Origin: Bacteroidetes bacterium UBA1312
GTDB lineage: Bacteria > Bacteroidota > Bacteroidia > Chitinophagales > Chitinophagaceae
DNA: 13,109 bases
Direction: 5' to 3'
Assembly: GCA_002307135.1 (NCBI GenBank)
Contig: DBTQ01000004.1
Location: 1-13,109, forward strand
Positions 6,762 to 13,109 of this stretch are shown here, one piece after another. The notes beneath the pieces are model-generated. The model ran no database searches and was not told the DNA's origin. It worked only from the letters and a program-made list of their open reading frames with translations. The stretch's first letter is position 1. Every line of letters starts with the position of its first letter. The translations under genes were made by a program, and so were the position numbers.

Positions 6762-7523
6762 CTATCTAAATATTTTTTTTGCATTAGAAGTCGTTACCTC
6801 AGCAACTTCTTCAATAGTTATTCCTTTTAGTTCTGCTATCTTTTCCGCTATAAATGGGATATAACTACTTTCATTTCGTTTACCTCGGTAAGGCACAGGT
6901 GCAAGGTAAGGAGCATCTGTTTCCAACACTACTGAAGACAAATCAACAGTAGTCAACACTTCTCCCAAATTATTTTTTTTATACGTTACAACACCACCAA
7001 TACCAATATACATTCCCAACTCCACTATCTGTAAAGCTTGTGCTGCAGTACCACTAAAACAATGAAATATTCCTTTCAATTGGCCATTCTGTTTTCGTTG
7101 CACCGTTTCTATACATTCCTGATTAGATTCCCTGCTATGAATAACAATGGGCAAATCATATTGCAAGGCCCAATCAATCTGCTGTTCAAAAGCCACTTGT
7201 TGCTGTGCAGCAAAAGTTTTGTCCCAGTAATAATCCAATCCAATTTCACCAACTGCGAAAAACTTTTGCTTTTTCAACCAAGCTTCTACGACAGCCAATT
7301 CTTCTTCAAACTTTTCTTTTACATAACAGGGATGCAGGCCCATCATGGCAAAACAGTTGTTGGGAAATCGTTGTGCGATTTGCAACATGCCTGTTATTGT
7401 TTGACTATCGCAATTAGGCATATACATTTTGCTAACGCCAGCATCAATAGCCCGTTGTATAACTATATCCTGTTCCGCTATTTCTTGTTCATCGTACAGA
7501 TGAGTATGTGTATCTATAAACAT
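6762..7523 (-). CDS. TatD-family metal-dependent hydrolase (DNase-like)
   Basis: A 253-residue TIM-barrel amidohydrolase-fold protein of normal TatD/YcfH length. Members are cytoplasmic, use divalent metals, and several have 3'-5' DNase activity linked to DNA repair or degradation. The metal-site pattern is complete: His6 and His8 in DTHTHLY, Glu93 in VGEIGLDYY, His129 in IVIHSRES, His154 in GIFHCFSG and Asp203 in LETDAPYLAP. The GLHP motif (62-65) and the C-terminal TTSNAKKIF are also typical. ATG at 7523 places the HxH motif where expected. The gene reads towards tRNA-Ser, ending 40 bp before it, and is divergent from the SMR gene. Its exact substrate cannot be told from the sequence. Confidence 0.95.
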   Translation of the reverse strand: MFIDTHTHLYDEQEIAEQDIVIQRAIDAGVSKMYMPNCDSQTITGMLQIAQRFPNNCFAMMGLHPCYVKEKFEEELAVVEAWLKKQKFFAVGEIGLDYYWDKTFAAQQQVAFEQQIDWALQYDLPIVIHSRESNQECIETVQRKQNGQLKGIFHCFSGTAAQALQIVELGMYIGIGGVVTYKKNNLGEVLTTVDLSSVVLETDAPYLAPVPYRGKRNESSYIPFIAEKIAELKGITIEEVAEVTTSNAKKIFR

Positions 7524-7542
7524 ATTGTGCTTAAATCGAAGC

Positions 7543-7550
7543 CAAAATTA
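7543..7550 (-). promoter_or_regulatory. Candidate -7 element for the TatD-family gene
   Basis: TAATTTTG on the minus strand matches TAnnTTTG and lies 19 bp upstream of the start codon at 7523, giving a very short leader. No -33 TTG is seen at the usual distance. It is nearly back-to-back with the SMR promoter. Confidence 0.55.
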
Positions 7551-7555
7551 TAGCC

Positions 7556-7563
7556 TAACTTTG
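7556..7563 (+). promoter_or_regulatory. Candidate -7 element for the SMR transporter gene
   Basis: TAACTTTG matches TAnnTTTG and lies 23 bp upstream of the ATG at 7587. It predicts a leader of under 20 nt, too short for a riboswitch. No TTG at proper spacing is visible. Confidence 0.55.
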
Positions 7564-7586
7564 ACTTTCATCGTTATTGTTAAAAA

Positions 7587-7916
7587 ATGAATTGGCTTAT
7601 TTTAATTATTGCAGGTCTGTTTGAAGTTGCATTTACAAGCTGTCTTGTAAATGCGAAAGAACAAAGTGGATCATTGGCTATATGGTGGACCGCAGGTTTT
7701 TTTCTAAGCCTTAGTTGCAGTATGTATTTGCTATATCTCGCAACTAAAACGCTACCTATGGGTAGTGCTTATGCCGTGTGGACTGGTATTGGTGCTGTTG
7801 GTACTGTTATAATGGGTATTATTTTTTTTAAAGAACCAGCCGATTTTTGGCGACTGTTTTTTATTGTTACCCTTATCGGATCTATAGTAGGGCTAAAATT
7901 TGTAAGTAATCATTAA
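7587..7916 (+). CDS. Small multidrug resistance (SMR) transporter, SugE/Gdx-like
   Basis: A 109-residue inner-membrane protein with four predicted transmembrane helices (about 2-20, 31-51, 57-80, 86-105), the standard SMR size. SMR proteins work as antiparallel dimers that exchange protons for small cations. The essential membrane glutamate is Glu13 in IAGLFEVAF. The segment LPMGSAYAVWTGIGAVGT (56-73) with Trp65 is the family signature, and its wording is closest to the SugE/Gdx guanidinium-exporter group. However, the position two or three residues after Glu13, often Trp in Gdx proteins, is Phe16 here, so substrate specificity is open. No guanidine riboswitch fits in the 63-bp intergenic space. 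The gene converges on the DUF4294 gene with only 5 bp between stops. Confidence 0.9.
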   Translation: MNWLILIIAGLFEVAFTSCLVNAKEQSGSLAIWWTAGFFLSLSCSMYLLYLATKTLPMGSAYAVWTGIGAVGTVIMGIIFFKEPADFWRLFFIVTLIGSIVGLKFVSNH

Positions 7917-7921
7917 GTGCA

Positions 7922-8566
7922 CTAGGAGCGTTTTTTTGCAGTTCCTTCTATTTCCTGCACAATTGCTTCAATGTCTTTATCCCTGTCTTGAGGATCATAT
8001 TCTCGTTTCAAATTATTACTGAACAATAAGGCTACTCCTTGCCAAACCACAGCATTAAAGCCACCCTTTACCTCTTGGATAATACTGAAACAATTTTGTC
8101 CCGTCTGTCGATTAATTAATTTCACCAACACGATACCTTGTTGAATGCTAAACTGTTCCAACTCTCCCTTGAATCGCTTGTTCAACTCCGTTTCCAGGTT
8201 TTTTAAATAGGCTTTACGTTCTCTCTTATCTGTTAATCGTTCAAGCTTTTCATGAACCCCCTTGAGCAGATAAGCTGCAGTAACAGCATAAGGATAAACT
8301 TTATAGACATTATATCTTAATCGTGCGTATGCAGCATCATTACGTTCATTCCGACGCTCCTCCCGACGCAGTTGTCGCGCATATCGTCTTGACCTCTTAG
8401 CATATACAATCACTTCATCAAGATAGACCATGGGAATAGTATCATTACCAACTACTACCGCACCCAATAATACATTGCGCTTGGTTGAGTCCTGCGCATT
8501 TACATGCGTCGTAAACAAAACAAGGCAAAACAGTCCTATAACAATATGTAGAATAATATTTTTCAA
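7922..8566 (-). CDS. DUF4294-family secreted protein of unknown function
   Basis: A 214-residue protein with a clear signal peptide (basic MKN, hydrophobic core to about residue 20, probable cleavage near VNA-Q at 24-25), so probably periplasmic or envelope-exposed. After it comes a short beta-like segment (VYLDEVIVYAKR), then a strikingly charged region rich in Arg and Glu (about 57-83), then RYNVYKVYPYAVTAAYLL (about 84-101), which I associate with the Bacteroidota family DUF4294. The C-terminal half alternates charged helices and a hydrophobic stretch around GIVLVKLINRQTGQNC. No catalytic motif is recognisable. No strong promoter match is seen upstream. Its function is unknown; the family assignment is from memory of its motif. 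Confidence 0.8.
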   Translation of the reverse strand: MKNIILHIVIGLFCLVLFTTHVNAQDSTKRNVLLGAVVVGNDTIPMVYLDEVIVYAKRSRRYARQLRREERRNERNDAAYARLRYNVYKVYPYAVTAAYLLKGVHEKLERLTDKRERKAYLKNLETELNKRFKGELEQFSIQQGIVLVKLINRQTGQNCFSIIQEVKGGFNAVVWQGVALLFSNNLKREYDPQDRDKDIEAIVQEIEGTAKKRS

Positions 8567-8626
8567 CTCTTGTGCAAAATAACAACTAGACTTCTAAAAA
8601 TATTATGTATAAAAAGTTATTATTCT

Positions 8627-8664
8627 AAAAAAGTCGAACCGAATATTATTCGGCTCGACTTTTC
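8627..8664 (-). terminator. Terminator of the secreted coiled-coil protein gene
   Basis: AAAAGTCGA and CCGAA pair with TTCGG and TCGACTTTT around the loop TATTA, with one A-C mismatch, a stem of about 14 pairs. The minus-strand product ends in six T. T residues also follow on the plus strand. It lies about 24 bp past the stop codon at 8688 and isolates this gene from the DUF4294 gene. Confidence 0.85.
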
Positions 8665-8687
8665 TGACACATTTTAATAACTAAAGC

Positions 8688-9335
8688 TTACTTGCCTAAA
8701 CTTGCCTTTAGGCTTTCCAGTTTCGCTCTCTCAGCATCCAATGATTTTGAAGCCTTATCAACAGTCGAATTACTCTCTACTATTTTCTTTTCGATTTTTT
8801 CTTTGTCTTTAAGTAAATCGGCATTGTCGTTGTTGGTCTTTTTCAACTCTTTTTCTGCATTTTTAACCACATCTTCCTGATTCGCGATGTTTATTTTGAT
8901 CTGCATAGTAGCAGCATCACTGACTAATCTATTCAGAAATGCAATAACATTAGCTGCAGTGGCTGCATCATTACTGCTACTAATAAAATTATCATAACCA
9001 GTAGCTACAAGCATCACAATCGTTGCATTTGTTTTCTTACCATCGACCTTGGTATAAATATCTATTTTGTTTGTACTCAATTCGGGGAATACAACTTCTT
9101 TATAAAGTGTATAACCTTTTGCGCTTTTTCCCTTGGGTAAGTTGGCGCTTCTTAATCTATCTTCCAACGTGATTTTAATCAAATCATCCGAAACCGGATA
9201 GTCGGCCTGAAAAGCCGTTTTTGTCTCTTTATTAATAGAAACACTTACCTCATGAGCATTTTGAGCACTTGCATTAAATGCAAACAAACCTGCAACTACA
9301 AAAGCACTAATTCTTCTCATCATTTTAGTTTTCAT
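8688..9335 (-). CDS. Secreted protein with C-terminal coiled coil, unknown function
   Basis: A 215-residue protein that I cannot assign to a named family. The N-terminus (MKTKMMRRISAF, then a hydrophobic core ending NASAQ near residue 25) is a typical signal peptide. ATGs at codons 1, 5 and 6 are all possible starts. Residues about 26-135 look like a small mixed alpha/beta domain with YTLYKEVVFPEL and KIDIYTKVDGKK. From about 145 to the end the protein is highly charged with heptad-like spacing (NAEKELKK, KEKIEKKIVE, DAERAKLESL), predicting a long coiled coil. It is a single-gene unit with its own terminator, divergent from mscL. The layout suggests an envelope-located oligomeric protein, but that is inference. 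Confidence 0.85.
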   Translation of the reverse strand: MKTKMMRRISAFVVAGLFAFNASAQNAHEVSVSINKETKTAFQADYPVSDDLIKITLEDRLRSANLPKGKSAKGYTLYKEVVFPELSTNKIDIYTKVDGKKTNATIVMLVATGYDNFISSSNDAATAANVIAFLNRLVSDAATMQIKINIANQEDVVKNAEKELKKTNNDNADLLKDKEKIEKKIVESNSTVDKASKSLDAERAKLESLKASLGK

Positions 9336-9407
9336 ATTCTATATTATTTAAGTTTTTAAAACACTATCAAACAATATGCCAAAAAAAACAGGCAATCTGT
9401 TCTTACA

Positions 9408-9415
9408 CAAAGCTA
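9408..9415 (-). promoter_or_regulatory. Candidate -7 element for the secreted coiled-coil gene
   Basis: TAGCTTTG on the minus strand matches TAnnTTTG, about 72 bp upstream of the start at 9335, predicting a leader of about 65 nt. No -33 TTG is seen at the proper distance. Confidence 0.45.
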
Positions 9416-9449
9416 GTGTTTAAAAAACAAATTATTATCGAAAATTTTA

Positions 9450-9457
9450 TACATTTG
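9450..9457 (+). promoter_or_regulatory. Candidate -7 element for mscL
   Basis: TACATTTG matches TAnnTTTG and lies 25 bp before the mscL ATG, predicting a leader of about 20 nt. It probably drives both mscL and the gene after it. No -33 TTG is seen at the usual spacing. Confidence 0.55.
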
Positions 9458-9482
9458 CTACAACTAAAAAACAATCACAACT

Positions 9483-9902
9483 ATGGGCTTTTTAAAAGAA
9501 TTTAAAGAGTTTGCCATTAAGGGCAATGTTATTGACTTGGCTGTCGGTGTTGTTATTGGAGGTGCATTTGGTAAAATTGTCACATCTGTTGTAGATGACG
9601 TTTTAATGCCCTTGATTGGCACTGTAATGGGTGGCACGAGTTTTGTTGACAAGTTTTATGCTTTCGACGGTAAAATATACAAAACACTCGAAGAAGCTAA
9701 AAAAGGAGGAGGGGCTGTACTTGCGTATGGTAATTTCATTCAGATGGTGTTCAATTTTTTAATTATTGCGCTATGCATCTTTATGATGGTAAAAGGAATC
9801 AATAAAATGAAACGTAAAGAAGCAGAAGCTCCTAAAGCACCGGCAGAACCATCCAGCACAGATAAGCTGCTACTGGAAATTCGCGATTTACTCAAAAAAT
9901 AA
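9483..9902 (+). CDS. mscL: Large-conductance mechanosensitive channel MscL
   Basis: A 139-residue inner-membrane channel of normal MscL length. It forms a homopentamer that opens under membrane tension and releases solutes during hypo-osmotic shock. The N-terminal amphipathic helix (MGFLKEFKEFAIKGN) leads into TM1 with the family signature VIDLAVGVVIGGAFGKIV (16-33) and the pore-lining Gly/Ala/Val residues. A periplasmic loop (about 47-80) has the motif FVDKFYAFDG. TM2 is at about 83-106. A Pro/Ala-rich linker (112-124) leads to the C-terminal helix DKLLLEIRDLLKK that bundles in the cytoplasm. It is followed after 3 bp by the GGGPS-like gene, so the two are likely co-transcribed. Confidence 0.97.
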   Translation: MGFLKEFKEFAIKGNVIDLAVGVVIGGAFGKIVTSVVDDVLMPLIGTVMGGTSFVDKFYAFDGKIYKTLEEAKKGGGAVLAYGNFIQMVFNFLIIALCIFMMVKGINKMKRKEAEAPKAPAEPSSTDKLLLEIRDLLKK

Positions 9903-9905
9903 TAC

Positions 9906-10646
9906 GTGGGCATTATACTTGAAAAAATAAATTCGTTCAAGAAAAACGGCAAACATGGGTTTGCCGTTTTAGTTGATCCGGATAAAATTACTGCCAATAA
10001 AATGGAGCAATTTGCACGGTCGTGCAATGATGCCAAAGTTGACTTTTTATTTGTGGGCGGCAGTTTAGTCCTTCAACACCAAATTGGTTTGTGCATCAAT
10101 ATATTCAAAGACAACAGCAATATCCCGGTTCTTTTATTCCCAGGCAACCCCTCACAAGTAAGTCCTGAAGCAGATGCCCTACTCTACCTCTCACTTATTT
10201 CAGGAAGAAATGCAGAGCTTTTAATCGGCCAGCATGTAGTGTCGGCTCCCATGGTAAAATCAAGTGGGCTCGAAGTCATTTCTACCGGCTATATGATCGT
10301 GGATGGAGGTGTTCCTACTACAGTTTCCTATATGAGTCACTCATCACCTATTCCTTCAGACAAATCAGACATTGCATTATGCACTGCATGGGCAGGTGAA
10401 ATGCAAGGGAAACACCTCATATATATGGATGCAGGTAGCGGTGCCCAATGCCCCATAAGCGAAGCTATGATCCAAAAAGTGAGCAGCAATATCAATATCC
10501 CATTAATTGTTGGGGGAGGTATCAATACAACTCAAAAAGTGATTGCAAATTGCAATGCGGGGGCAGACATCATAGTAGTAGGTAATGCAATTGAAAAAGA
10601 CGCATCCAGAATAGCCGATTTAAGTGCTGCGACCAAATACTGCTAG
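9906..10646 (+). CDS. Geranylgeranylglyceryl phosphate synthase-family enzyme (GGGPS/PcrB superfamily)
   Basis: A 246-residue TIM-barrel prenyltransferase. The family joins a polyprenyl diphosphate to sn-glycerol-1-phosphate through an ether bond, the first step of archaeal-type membrane lipids. Some bacteria, including Bacteroidota, carry group II members. Motifs in order are LVDPDK (22-27), FVGGS (49-53), FPGNPSQ (78-84), SGRN (99-102), STGYMIVDGG (126-135), YMDAGSGA (173-180), IVGGGI (201-206) and VGNAIE (225-230), covering the phosphate and prenyl sites. The start is GTG at 9906, 3 bp after mscL stops. No in-frame ATG exists before residue 33, which would cut off LVDPDK. The prenyl chain length and the final lipid are unknown. 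No sn-glycerol-1-phosphate dehydrogenase gene is in the window. Confidence 0.92.
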   Translation: MGIILEKINSFKKNGKHGFAVLVDPDKITANKMEQFARSCNDAKVDFLFVGGSLVLQHQIGLCINIFKDNSNIPVLLFPGNPSQVSPEADALLYLSLISGRNAELLIGQHVVSAPMVKSSGLEVISTGYMIVDGGVPTTVSYMSHSSPIPSDKSDIALCTAWAGEMQGKHLIYMDAGSGAQCPISEAMIQKVSSNINIPLIVGGGINTTQKVIANCNAGADIIVVGNAIEKDASRIADLSAATKYC

Positions 10647-10652
10647 CTTTTT

Positions 10653-11870
10653 TTACTCTACATAGAGCAAATATTTCTTTCTTATTTTCTTAAACGATTC
10701 TATGGCTGGCTGCCATGTAGCACGAATCTGATCTGCGGTCATACTTTGTTCTATTTGTTTGCTCAGCATTTTCGTACCTGCCAATTTTTCAAAAAACGGA
10801 TTAAAAAAAGCCTCTCTTTTAGAATACCACTGATAGGCCTTTATCAAATAAGACAGATCAAATTTTCCGTTCACCCGTTCAAAAGCAACATCCGCATCAG
10901 CTGCAACCAATTGCCCATAACAGTTTTGAGCAGCCAACAATGGATTACTAGCACCGATAGTACTTTTGGGTGTAAAAAAATAAGTTGCATGATCTTTAAA
11001 ATCCGGATGCCCCCATTGTTGAAAAGGCATATTCGTTCCCCGGCCTACACTAACAACTGTACCCTCAAATAAACAAAGTGAAGGATATAAATAAACTGCA
11101 GCCATTGATTTAAGGTTTGGTGAAGGTGCCACCGGTAACTCGTAACGCATACTGTGCTTATAATTTTGACATGCAACAACTTTAATAGACAGTCGATCGG
11201 CATTCTTGACCCAATGCTCGCCCTTCAACAACAATGCATATTCTCCGGCTGTCATACCATAAACAACAGGCACCGGTTGCATTCCTACAAAAGAACGAAG
11301 AGCTGTATCCAATACCGGGCCATCCACATACGACCCATTAGGGTTAGGACGATCCATTACAATTAGTTGTTTATCATTTTCAATACAGGCATCCATAGCA
11401 TATTCCAGCGTAGATATATAGGTATAAAAACGTACCCCGACATCTTGTAAATCATAGATAAGTACGTCCACATCATTCAATTGTTCCTTACTTGGTTTTT
11501 TATTCTTGCCATAAAGAGAGATGACAGGCAAACCTGTAGTCGCATCTATATCATTCTTTATTTTCGCTCCGGCATCTGCGACACCCCTGAAACCATGTTC
11601 CGGAACAAATATTTTCACCACATGTACTCCCGATTTCAGTAAGGTATCTAATAAAGAGCTTTGTCCAACAATAGAAGTTTGATTAATAATAACCGCAACA
11701 TTTTTATGCTTTAATAGTGGCAAATACACGGTCATTTGTTCCGCACCAGTCGTTATTTTTAAGGACTCCTTTTCCAATCCAAATGCATAATTTGAAGAAA
11801 GCGCCAGAAACATAGCAAAAAAAGCACAATACCTAGCAGACACATGGACAAATATTAATTTAAACGACAT
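10653..11870 (-). CDS. namZ: Secreted exo-beta-N-acetylmuramidase (DUF1343, NamZ/GH171 type)
   Basis: A 405-residue protein with an N-terminal signal peptide (hydrophobic segment about 5-30, possible cleavage after YAFG), placing it in the periplasm or outside. The rest matches DUF1343, which includes NamZ, an exo-acting enzyme that removes terminal N-acetylmuramic acid from peptidoglycan fragments. Conserved segments are VAVIINQTSIVG (58-69), FVPEHGFRGVADAG (88-101), IYDLQDVGVRFYTYISTL (138-155), MDRPNPNG, VYGMTAGEYALLL, APSPNLKSM and EGTVVSVGRGTNMPFQQWG. The conserved Glu91 and His92 of EHGFRG are intact. It converges on the GGGPS gene with 6 bp between stops and is divergent from the FKBP gene. 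The role in cell-wall recycling is inferred from the family. Confidence 0.93.
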   Translation of the reverse strand: MSFKLIFVHVSARYCAFFAMFLALSSNYAFGLEKESLKITTGAEQMTVYLPLLKHKNVAVIINQTSIVGQSSLLDTLLKSGVHVVKIFVPEHGFRGVADAGAKIKNDIDATTGLPVISLYGKNKKPSKEQLNDVDVLIYDLQDVGVRFYTYISTLEYAMDACIENDKQLIVMDRPNPNGSYVDGPVLDTALRSFVGMQPVPVVYGMTAGEYALLLKGEHWVKNADRLSIKVVACQNYKHSMRYELPVAPSPNLKSMAAVYLYPSLCLFEGTVVSVGRGTNMPFQQWGHPDFKDHATYFFTPKSTIGASNPLLAAQNCYGQLVAADADVAFERVNGKFDLSYLIKAYQWYSKREAFFNPFFEKLAGTKMLSKQIEQSMTADQIRATWQPAIESFKKIRKKYLLYVE

Positions 11871-11953
11871 AATTATTTAACAATTTTGGATAAAGGTAAA
11901 GTTCCTTTTCAGATATAATATCTTTAACTTGCAGCACATTATTTTAAAAAGAT

Positions 11954-12382
11954 ATGCAACAAGTAAAAAATGGCGATAAAGTTCGCGTACATTATCACGG
12001 AAAACTACAAGACGGATCAACATTTGACTCTTCTGAAGGAAGAGCTCCATTGGAGTTTCAAGTAGGTAGTGGTCAAGTTATCAAAGGTTTTGATGATGCC
12101 CTTGTGGACATGCAAACCGGTGATAAAAAAACAGTAGTAATACCAGCAGAACATGCTTATGGAGAAGCTTCTGACAGCATGTATATTGAATATCCATTGA
12201 GTGATTTTCCTGATGACATGAAACCTGAAATAGGCATGGAGCTACAAATGAGCGATGCCGAAGGAAATAATTTTCCTGTCGTAATTGTAGAAATAAAAAA
12301 CGAGGTAGTAGTACTCGATGCTAATCACCCATTAGCAGGTAAAGAATTGACTTTTGATATTGAATTGGTAGAAATCATTTAA
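11954..12382 (+). CDS. SlyD-like FKBP-type peptidyl-prolyl isomerase
   Basis: A 142-residue cytoplasmic prolyl isomerase and probable folding chaperone. The FKBP core is split: residues about 1-70 contain VHYHGKLQDGSTFDSS and GSGQVIKGFDDAL, and residues about 122-142 contain DANHPLAGKELTFDIELVEI. The part in between (about 71-121) is the insert-in-flap domain that gives SlyD proteins their chaperone activity. The segment EHAYGE at its border is characteristic. There is no His-rich metal-binding tail as in enterobacterial SlyD. There is no signal peptide, so it is probably cytoplasmic. It is a single-gene unit with a strong terminator. The upstream TATCTTTA (11919-11926) is one base off the TAnnTTTG consensus and may be its -7 element. 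Confidence 0.94.
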   Translation: MQQVKNGDKVRVHYHGKLQDGSTFDSSEGRAPLEFQVGSGQVIKGFDDALVDMQTGDKKTVVIPAEHAYGEASDSMYIEYPLSDFPDDMKPEIGMELQMSDAEGNNFPVVIVEIKNEVVVLDANHPLAGKELTFDIELVEII

Positions 12383-12400
12383 GACTGTTCTATTTTCCTA

Positions 12401-12445
12401 TAAATAAAAAGCCCGACACGCAAGACGTTTCGGGCTTTTTATTTA
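12401..12445 (+). terminator. Terminator of the FKBP gene
   Basis: TAAATAAAAAGCCCGA (12401-12416) pairs over 16 bp with TCGGGCTTTTTATTTA (12430-12445). The loop itself can form a 3-bp ACG/CGT extension. The GC core is followed by TTTTT, making a strong intrinsic terminator usable in either direction. Confidence 0.93.
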
Positions 12446-12518
12446 CCGATCTATTCAACCATTCTAACCATTTAGAATTAAGTTATTCCTCCAATTCATT
12501 TTTTAGGCAAGCATATCG

Positions 12519-12526
12519 TAAATTTG
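12519..12526 (+). promoter_or_regulatory. Candidate -7 element for the ABC-F gene
   Basis: TAAATTTG matches TAnnTTTG. It ends only 7 bp before the ATG at 12534, so the transcript would start at or within a few bases of the start codon. No TTG at the usual -33 spacing is visible. Confidence 0.5.
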
Positions 12527-12533
12527 CGCCCTT

Positions 12534-13109
12534 ATGTTGATTTCATTACAAAATTTAAGTTTTTCCTTCGGAGCACGTACCATGCTCGAAGATGTCAATT
12601 GGCAAATAGGCAATAATGAACGAATTGGACTTGTAGGTGTTAATGGAGCCGGTAAATCAACGGTGCTCCGACTGATGACCGGTGCATACTCTCCGGAAAG
12701 TGGTACCATAAATAAACCAAAAGATGTAAGTCTTGGCTTCTTTAACCAAGACTTATTGAGTTTTTCTACCAGCGAATCTATACTTAAAGTAGGCATGCAA
12801 GCTTTCGAGCGCGCTCATAAGATAGAGCAAGACATGAACGATATTTTGCTTGAGCTCGAAACTAAGCCTGACGACGAGAAATTATTAGACGATTATAGCC
12901 ATGCACTACATGATTTTGAGCTAGCCGGTGGTTATGAAATGGAGCATAAAACCGCAGAAGTATTAGAAGGCCTTGGTTTTACAACTGAAGATTTGCAGCG
13001 CCCATACGACCAATTTAGTGGAGGTTGGCGAATGAGGGTTTTGTTGGCAAAAATGATGTTGCAAGCGCCTGAGTTATTACTTTTGGATGAGCCTACCAAC
13101 CACTTGGAC
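12534..13109 (+). CDS. ABC-F family ATPase, N-terminal part (cut by window end)
   Basis: The first 192 codons of a gene that stays open to the last base. ABC-F proteins have two ATPase domains and no membrane part, and act on ribosomes in translation or antibiotic resistance. Visible here is most of domain one: MLISLQNLSFSFGAR at the start, Walker A GVNGAGKS (35-42), a Q-loop at Gln72, the ABC-F form of the signature FSGGWRMR (161-168), and Walker B running into DEPTNHLD at the edge. An insertion of charged helices (about 88-145) sits between Q-loop and signature, as is common in the family. The ATG at 12534 is chosen because the protein starts directly with the first beta strand. Which subgroup it belongs to cannot be decided without the second half. 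Confidence 0.93.
   Translation, partial: MLISLQNLSFSFGARTMLEDVNWQIGNNERIGLVGVNGAGKSTVLRLMTGAYSPESGTINKPKDVSLGFFNQDLLSFSTSESILKVGMQAFERAHKIEQDMNDILLELETKPDDEKLLDDYSHALHDFELAGGYEMEHKTAEVLEGLGFTTEDLQRPYDQFSGGWRMRVLLAKMMLQAPELLLLDEPTNHLD

Noticed and set aside
7038..7553. 171-codon plus-strand frame
   Set aside because: It is antisense to the well-supported TatD-family gene and looks like a shadow frame.
10656..10667. CTCTACATAGAG hairpin after the T run at 10649-10655 as a GGGPS terminator
   Set aside because: The stem is only 5 bp, it lies within the end of the NamZ-type coding region, and the T run precedes the stem on the relevant strand.

Overview
The window comes from a Bacteroidota genome, plausibly Chitinophagales (about 35-40% G+C by eye). 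Promoters follow the Bacteroidota form TAnnTTTG, with little sign of Shine-Dalgarno sequences. The gene set also fits: a DUF4294 protein, a bacterial geranylgeranylglyceryl-phosphate-synthase-type enzyme, and a long type II-C Cas9. The family-level placement is inference from gene content.

Left part (1-5821): a compact type II-C CRISPR-Cas locus. cas9, cas1 and cas2 run leftwards in that order, with gaps of 11 and 9 bp, as one probable operon. It ends at a near-perfect bidirectional terminator hairpin. Just upstream of cas9, on the opposite strand, is a small tracrRNA gene that can be read base by base. It has a Bacteroidota promoter (TTG-N19-TAGTTTTG), a 16-nt anti-repeat, a nexus-like hairpin and a GC-rich terminator. 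No CRISPR array is present; the anti-repeat predicts a repeat beginning (A/G)TTGTGATTTGCTTTC. Cas9 and Cas1 keep every catalytic residue I could place, so the protein set looks intact. Cas9 carries a degenerate internal duplication in its C-terminal half.

Middle (5822-6761): about 750 bp without a credible protein gene. It holds a 36-nt near-palindrome, an unexplained patch of higher G+C (about 6061-6240), a perfect 14-nt palindrome, and then a tRNA-Ser(GGA) whose 3' end faces the CRISPR-Cas block. That tRNA could be the chromosomal boundary of an acquired segment, but no att duplication is visible here.

Right part (6762-13109): ordinary chromosomal genes. A TatD-family metal-dependent hydrolase and an SMR transporter are divergent, with back-to-back promoters. 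Then come a DUF4294 lipo/secretory-type protein, a secreted coiled-coil protein of unknown role, a divergent mscL plus GGGPS-like pair (3 bp apart, the second with a GTG start), a secreted DUF1343/NamZ-type muramidase, a SlyD-like FKBP isomerase with a strong terminator, and the first 192 codons of an ABC-F ATPase that may be translated from a nearly leaderless mRNA. Envelope functions (transport, osmotic release, lipid, peptidoglycan recycling) dominate this part, though the genes do not form one pathway.
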